From Pycnococcus provasolii (taxonomy: Eukaryota; Chlorophyta; Pseudoscourfieldiophyceae; Pseudoscourfieldiales; Pycnococcaceae), in assembly GCA_938743325.2 (NCBI GenBank), contig OW568884.1:372001-436000 (forward strand): a stretch of 64,000 nucleotides of DNA. The letters are read 5' to 3'. The notes beneath the pieces are model-generated. The model was not told where the DNA came from, did no database searches, and saw only the letters and a program-made list of their open reading frames with translations. Positions 59,896 through 64,000 of this stretch are shown here, one piece after another (position 1 is the stretch's first letter; each line of letters starts with the position of its first letter). The position numbers were made by a program, and so were the translations under genes.

Positions 59896-61701
59896 ATGGG
59901 CGACGCGTTCGGCGACGCGTCCGTGTCAGATATCAAGGCGATACTCGCAGCAGACAAAGAAGACAGCCCTCTCAAGAAGGACAACACAGAAGGTGATGTC
60001 AAAATCTCTGTCAAGAAAACCATCGAACAGGCGAAGGATCGAGCGAAGGATGTCGCAAGACGCGTGCGCAGAGAGGGACCGAGACTGTTTGGCGCAATGG
60101 CCTTGCTCACCGCACTCACGCTCATCTTGGCGGTGGTTCTCGAAACGTACGAAGGACCCAGAGAAAAGGATAAAATCGATATTGCAGACAAACGCATCCA
60201 CAAGCTCAACGAGGTGATTTTGATGCGGTACTTCAACCTGTACCTGTTCGCTTTCAACAGCAAGCACTACTACGACCCGGACGACGACCGGTGTCGCAGA
60301 GGAAACTGCGAGGCTTGCTTCCCTCGTGGTGAGAACATCCCGTCGCCGTCGGAAAATAATACCGTTTGGCAGGTTTACGCACAGGCAGGCTTAGGGCAGC
60401 AGGATATGGTTGGAAACCCAATATATGTCGACACGAATCTCCCCATGCTCTACTACACCAACGAAACGCACCGCTGCACGGATGAGCAGGTGAATCCTTC
60501 TTCAGGGGAGTGGCACAAGTGTATACCAATCTGCAGGCTGCAGCTACCTACCGTTGAGCAGGTGGGAGCGTGCGCGCTCCCCGCTGACACCATCCCCCAC
60601 AATCCGCTGTCTTACAACGACACGTGTCTGCAACAAGGCGCCACGTGTCCCAACTGCTTCGTTCTCACGCGACGGAGCTCCGACTTCGAGTACCTTGAGA
60701 TAGATCACGCGTCGGATCCAAATAACACGCGCAGGCTGCAGAAGGCGGAGATGTACGTGCTGTTCAAAGTGGAAGTCGAGCAGCACAAGATTGAGCGAAG
60801 AAACTGGGACTTGGCTGGTTGCGCATTCTTCGCCACCACGCTCTTGACCACCATCGGATACGGGAACTATGCACCCGATACGGACGAAAGCAGAATCATG
60901 ATCATGGTACTTGGTTTGCCCATGCTCGCAGTGTTTGGCGTCGGCCTGTCGCTCCTCTCGTCGCTAGTCATGGAACTTGGAACAGAGAGTGTCGCCGCCA
61001 TCCTCTCGAGCCTGCGTTGGCTTCGCGGCGAGAAGACACCTCCTATTCCCAATATCAAAGACATCGTGACCAAGTGGAAACAGCTCCTCCGCGAGAAAGG
61101 CATTAGGCCAACAGAGTCGAATTCGGTTGAGGAGCTGAAACCAGTGCTAGCAGAAGTGATGAAAACTTTCGGCCATCATGATGAAACATTAGGGAGCGAG
61201 TCTCTTGTGGAATATGCTCTAAATAAGCACGACGTTGATGGCAACGGAACACTCGATGACACGGAAGGGGCGGCGCTCTTGATTTATGTGTGTGGCCTCC
61301 TTACCAAGGAGCGGGAGCGCGATCTTGCGTGCACGAAGGTTTACTTAGGTCTGACGCTCATGGCTGCACTTTTCGTTCTCGGAAGTGTTTTGTTTTGGTT
61401 GATCGAAGACTGGTCGTTCATTCAGTCGATGTACTTTGTTTTCATCACACTCACAACGATTGGACTTGGCGACTTCGTGCCAAGTCCACGAAATTATTGG
61501 ATTTGGCTACCCTTCACGCTCGTAGGTTTGGGCATCTTCGCATTCGTGCTGAGCTTGCTTTCGACTCTGACCCAAGATACTTTAGCAGATTCGGTGTCGA
61601 GGTTCAAGAGAGTCAAGAGAAAAGTGCTGGAACGGATTCCGTCGTCGCCGAGGCGGTCGTCCGAGGTCGACCGATCCGATGAGGCGGTGGAGGAAGGTTA
61701 A
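59896..61701 (+). CDS. Two-pore K+ channel, EF-hand between pores
   Basis: From the Met at 59896 the product is 601 aa, single exon. A cytosolic N-terminus of about 60 residues precedes TM1 (LFGAMALLTALTLILAVVLE). A large extracellular loop of about 225 residues follows, with paired Cys and N-glycosylation sites (NNT, NET, NDT). Pore 1 is ATTLLTTIGYGNYAPD near residue 318, with a TM2 after it. A cytosolic linker carries an EF-hand, DVDGNGTLDDTE, near 445. A second pair of TMs surrounds pore 2, FITLTTIGLGDFVPS near 519. GYG and GLG filters indicate K+ selectivity, although the second filter is GLGD rather than GYGD, as in many TPKs. Plant TPKs have EF-hands in the C-terminal tail; here the single EF-hand sits between the pore domains. 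The C-terminus is basic. Ca2+ regulation is likely. Confidence 0.85.
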   Translation: MGDAFGDASVSDIKAILAADKEDSPLKKDNTEGDVKISVKKTIEQAKDRAKDVARRVRREGPRLFGAMALLTALTLILAVVLETYEGPREKDKIDIADKRIHKLNEVILMRYFNLYLFAFNSKHYYDPDDDRCRRGNCEACFPRGENIPSPSENNTVWQVYAQAGLGQQDMVGNPIYVDTNLPMLYYTNETHRCTDEQVNPSSGEWHKCIPICRLQLPTVEQVGACALPADTIPHNPLSYNDTCLQQGATCPNCFVLTRRSSDFEYLEIDHASDPNNTRRLQKAEMYVLFKVEVEQHKIERRNWDLAGCAFFATTLLTTIGYGNYAPDTDESRIMIMVLGLPMLAVFGVGLSLLSSLVMELGTESVAAILSSLRWLRGEKTPPIPNIKDIVTKWKQLLREKGIRPTESNSVEELKPVLAEVMKTFGHHDETLGSESLVEYALNKHDVDGNGTLDDTEGAALLIYVCGLLTKERERDLACTKVYLGLTLMAALFVLGSVLFWLIEDWSFIQSMYFVFITLTTIGLGDFVPSPRNYWIWLPFTLVGLGIFAFVLSLLSTLTQDTLADSVSRFKRVKRKVLERIPSSPRRSSEVDRSDEAVEEG

Positions 61702-62051
61702 CTTTGCCTTACAAACAAGCACCGAACCTGATTTCTTCGAAGTAACACATTCCCATTTGCTTTTTTTATCATTACTAATGCACTACAGTCTAGCATGCCG
61801 ACACACGCGGGGACACAAAGACAGACATATAGAAAAGAGAAGCAAAAGAAAAAAAAGAGAAGTCGTCACAATTACTTTTATGTACGGTAACATACTACTC
61901 CCAAGAACCGAAAACCCAGGTTTCCCACATCACATCACATCACATCACATCACAGAATCACAGAAACTGGAGGCATCATCCTATACTCCTCCCATTGAGC
62001 AGTCTTATCGAAAAACATAAACACAATAAAGCACCACATCGTGAAAACACA
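61702..62051. other. Convergent spacer with ACATC repeat
   Basis: 3' ends of the channel and RibBA genes. A five-unit ACATC run lies at about 61926-61953. No gene. Confidence 0.6.
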
Positions 62052-63818
62052 TCAGCTGTTGTTCTCACTGCTGTAGATGTGGCCCATCCTTCGCCGCTTC
62101 GTCTCGAGGTACTTCTTATTGAACGGGTTCACAAGTGTAACCATAGGAACGCGGTCGCTCACCTCGATGCCGTAGCCGCTCAGCGCCGTCGTCTTCTCCG
62201 GGTTGTTCGTCATCAGGCACACGGACGTCACGCCAAGATTTGCAAGCATCTGTGCACCCGCGCCGTAGTCGCGCGCGTCGGCGGGCAAGCCTTGGTGCAG
62301 GTTGGCGTCGACCGTGTCCATGCCCTCGTCCTGGAGCTGGTAAGCCTTGATCTTTGCGCCGAGTCCAATCCCTCGCCCTTCGTGGCCGCGCAGGTAGATC
62401 ACAACGCCACGACCAGTCTCTTGCAGACGCTCGAGAGCGAGGTCGAGCTGAGGACCACAGTCACAGCGCAGACTTCCGAAAATGTCGCCCGTCAGGCACT
62501 CGCTGTGCACGCGGCAGAGCACGTCCGCGCCATTTTCGCTGGTGATGTCCCCCTTGACGATCGCAACGTGCTCGATGCCGTCGTTTTCGAGGTCGCGGAA
62601 CGTGTGGCTGACAAACTCGCCAAACTTCGTGGGCAGGTTGGCGGTAGCGACGTGAGCGATGAGATTAGCGCGCTTGCGCTGGTACCGCACGAGGTCCGCG
62701 ATCGTGCACACCTTGAGGTTATTTTCCTTGGCGAACGCGAGAAGTGCGTCGCGCTTCATGCACAGGCCCGTGTCGCGGTCGATGATCTCGCAGATGAGTC
62801 CGGCTGCGGAACACTTCGCGAGCTTCGTGAGGTCCACAGCCGCCTCGGTGTGTCCAGGACGCTTCAGCACGCCGCCTCGCCTCGCACGTAGGGGAAGGAT
62901 GTGCCCAGGCCTTGCAAAGTCCTCGGGAATGCTGTTGGGGTTCGCGAGTGCTCGCGTCGTGGCTGCGCGGTCCGACGCGGAGATTCCCGTCGTGGTTCCC
63001 TGCCGCAGGTCGACGGTGGTTGTGAACGCCGTGGACATGGACTCGTCGTTCTCCTGCGACGCCACCATGAGCGGCAGTCGCAGCCTGTCGCACTCGTCGG
63101 GGCACATCGCGACGCACGCCAGTCCGCTGGTGTTGTTAACAAGGAATGCCATCTGCTCGGTTGTGCACAGCTCTGCTGCCATGATGAGGTCCCCTTCGTT
63201 CTCCCGGTCCTCGTCGTCGAGCACGACGACGAACCGTCCATCGGCGATTTCGGCGATGCACTCCTCGATGGCGTCAAACCCTTCGGTGGGTTCGTCGAGG
63301 TTCCTCGTCTGGCTGAAAGCCGCCACCTCCTCTTCTTTTGAAGGTGACGTGGAAGGTGAAGACGATGACCCGTTTCCGTTGCTGAGTTCGTTCGTGTCTT
63401 CCTCTGAGGTGGTCTGCTGCGAGGCGGCGGTACGTGCGACCTGTGTTCTGCCGCGTCCTCTGACTGGTGTTGGTGTTGGGGAGGAGGACGTTGATTTCTT
63501 TCCCTTTGCTCCTGCTAATGATGAAGATGACGACGACGAAGATGGTGCGACTAATGAGGAAGAGCCTATAGATAACGAGCCAAACGTCGCTGCTTTTGAA
63601 AGAGCAGCACGAGAAGAAGATGAGAGATTTCCAGAGCGAGAAGAATGACGCCCATGAAATCCTGGGGTTGGTCTTCGCGACGCAGGTGGGGATCGCAGCG
63701 GACCACTGCAGACCCCAGCTGCACCCACAGAAGCCCCTAAAGTGAGACCACCACGCGTACACGACATTCCTGAGGTGGAGAAGGAAGAGAGAGGTCCACT
63801 TAGAGAGAAGAGTGCCAT
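62052..63818 (-). CDS. ribBA: Bifunctional riboflavin biosynthesis protein RibBA
   Basis: From the Met at 63818 (MALFSLSGPLSSFSTSG) the product is 588 aa; a second start lies ten codons upstream at 63848. About 170 N-terminal residues are Ser/Arg/Pro-rich, fitting a chloroplast transit peptide plus linker. Residues about 175-385 are the DHBP synthase (RibB) half: DGRFVVVLDDEDRENEGDLI with the acidic metal site, GISASDRAATTRAL and RPGHILPLRARRGGVLKRPG. The remaining residues are GTP cyclohydrolase II (RibA): VLCRVHSECLTGDIFGSLRC with the three zinc Cys, GRGVVIYLRGHEGRGIGLG and LMTNNPEKTTALSGYGIEV. The two halves start both branches of riboflavin synthesis from ribulose-5-phosphate and GTP. The fusion is standard in plants and many bacteria. 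Both active-site sets look complete. Confidence 0.95.
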   Translation of the reverse strand: MALFSLSGPLSSFSTSGMSCTRGGLTLGASVGAAGVCSGPLRSPPASRRPTPGFHGRHSSRSGNLSSSSRAALSKAATFGSLSIGSSSLVAPSSSSSSSSLAGAKGKKSTSSSPTPTPVRGRGRTQVARTAASQQTTSEEDTNELSNGNGSSSSPSTSPSKEEEVAAFSQTRNLDEPTEGFDAIEECIAEIADGRFVVVLDDEDRENEGDLIMAAELCTTEQMAFLVNNTSGLACVAMCPDECDRLRLPLMVASQENDESMSTAFTTTVDLRQGTTTGISASDRAATTRALANPNSIPEDFARPGHILPLRARRGGVLKRPGHTEAAVDLTKLAKCSAAGLICEIIDRDTGLCMKRDALLAFAKENNLKVCTIADLVRYQRKRANLIAHVATANLPTKFGEFVSHTFRDLENDGIEHVAIVKGDITSENGADVLCRVHSECLTGDIFGSLRCDCGPQLDLALERLQETGRGVVIYLRGHEGRGIGLGAKIKAYQLQDEGMDTVDANLHQGLPADARDYGAGAQMLANLGVTSVCLMTNNPEKTTALSGYGIEVSDRVPMVTLVNPFNKKYLETKRRRMGHIYSSENNS

Positions 63819-63848
63819 GGTCCGATGTATCACCGTTGAGGAGTGCAC

Positions 63849-64000
63849 TTGGTGTTGAGGATGATTCCGAAGATGAGATGAAGTTGTGGTGAATGCGAGG
63901 AGGAGGGAGGCGGCGTGGCGTGAGGCGAGAACAGCGACCGTATCCAGGGGGGAGGGGGGGGGGCCACGGGGCCACCTCGAATGGCCTGGAGAGCAGTGTG
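63849..64000. other. 5' flank of RibBA, window edge
   Basis: Presumably promoter and 5' UTR. A G-rich run lies at 63949-63963. No gene is supported before the window ends. Confidence 0.4.

Overview
This is eukaryotic nuclear DNA, most likely from a photosynthetic microalga and probably of the green lineage. The evidence is: (i) several genes carry spliceosomal GT-AG introns, mostly 55-400 bp, and splicing gives clean conserved joins; (ii) the set includes RNA polymerase subunit RPB5, condensin CAP-D2, an axonemal dynein heavy chain, a p23 co-chaperone and a BORC subunit; (iii) a plant/algal-type gamma carbonic anhydrase, a fused RibBA with a long N-terminal presequence, and a four-MA3-domain translation factor of the plant type are present. 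Interstitial TTAGGG/CCCTAA arrays recur between genes. The dynein, and possibly a HYLS1-like gene, imply a flagellated stage. I cannot name the species.

Layout. 1-2.5 kb: a small spliced hypothetical gene and a minus-strand nuclease-like fragment. 2.9-9.6 kb: two tandem plus-strand sulfotransferase-like genes that share an identical 362-bp upstream/N-terminal cassette, then a convergent TPR-GT61 glycosyltransferase; together these look like a cell-surface glycan locus. 9.6-11.5 kb: a head-to-head pair of PHD/RanBP2 zinc-finger reading frames. 11.9-13.8 kb: p23 and gamma carbonic anhydrase, convergent. 13.9-16.5 kb: a repeat island holding a 5'-truncated LINE with target-site duplication and poly(A), itself interrupted by a MULE-like MITE that carries a telomeric array. 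16.6-30.7 kb: an Asp/Ala-rich hypothetical gene and a single-intron dynein heavy chain of about 4127 aa. 31-39 kb: a proline-hinged membrane protein, condensin CAP-D2 and a PHD protein. 39-47 kb: an unresolved small gene, a CS-cyclophilin fusion, a MATH-like/prolyl-4-hydroxylase fusion with an N-myristoylation-type start, RPB5 and a secreted M43 metalloprotease. 47.5-56 kb: a TIR-like protein with twelve near-identical TPRs, a BORCS8 homologue, a four-MA3 protein and a CCDC124 homologue. 56.4-63.8 kb: a DEVD-box helicase, a two-pore potassium channel with an EF-hand between its pores, and RibBA.

There is no operon-like logic. Genes are packed on both strands, often convergent, with intergenic gaps rich in homopolymers, short tandem repeats and telomere-like tracts. 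The most unusual items are the duplicated promoter/N-tail cassette, the nested MITE-in-LINE, the MATH-P4H fusion, the TIR-like-TPR expansion, and the intra-gene 384-bp MA3 duplication with one mismatch.
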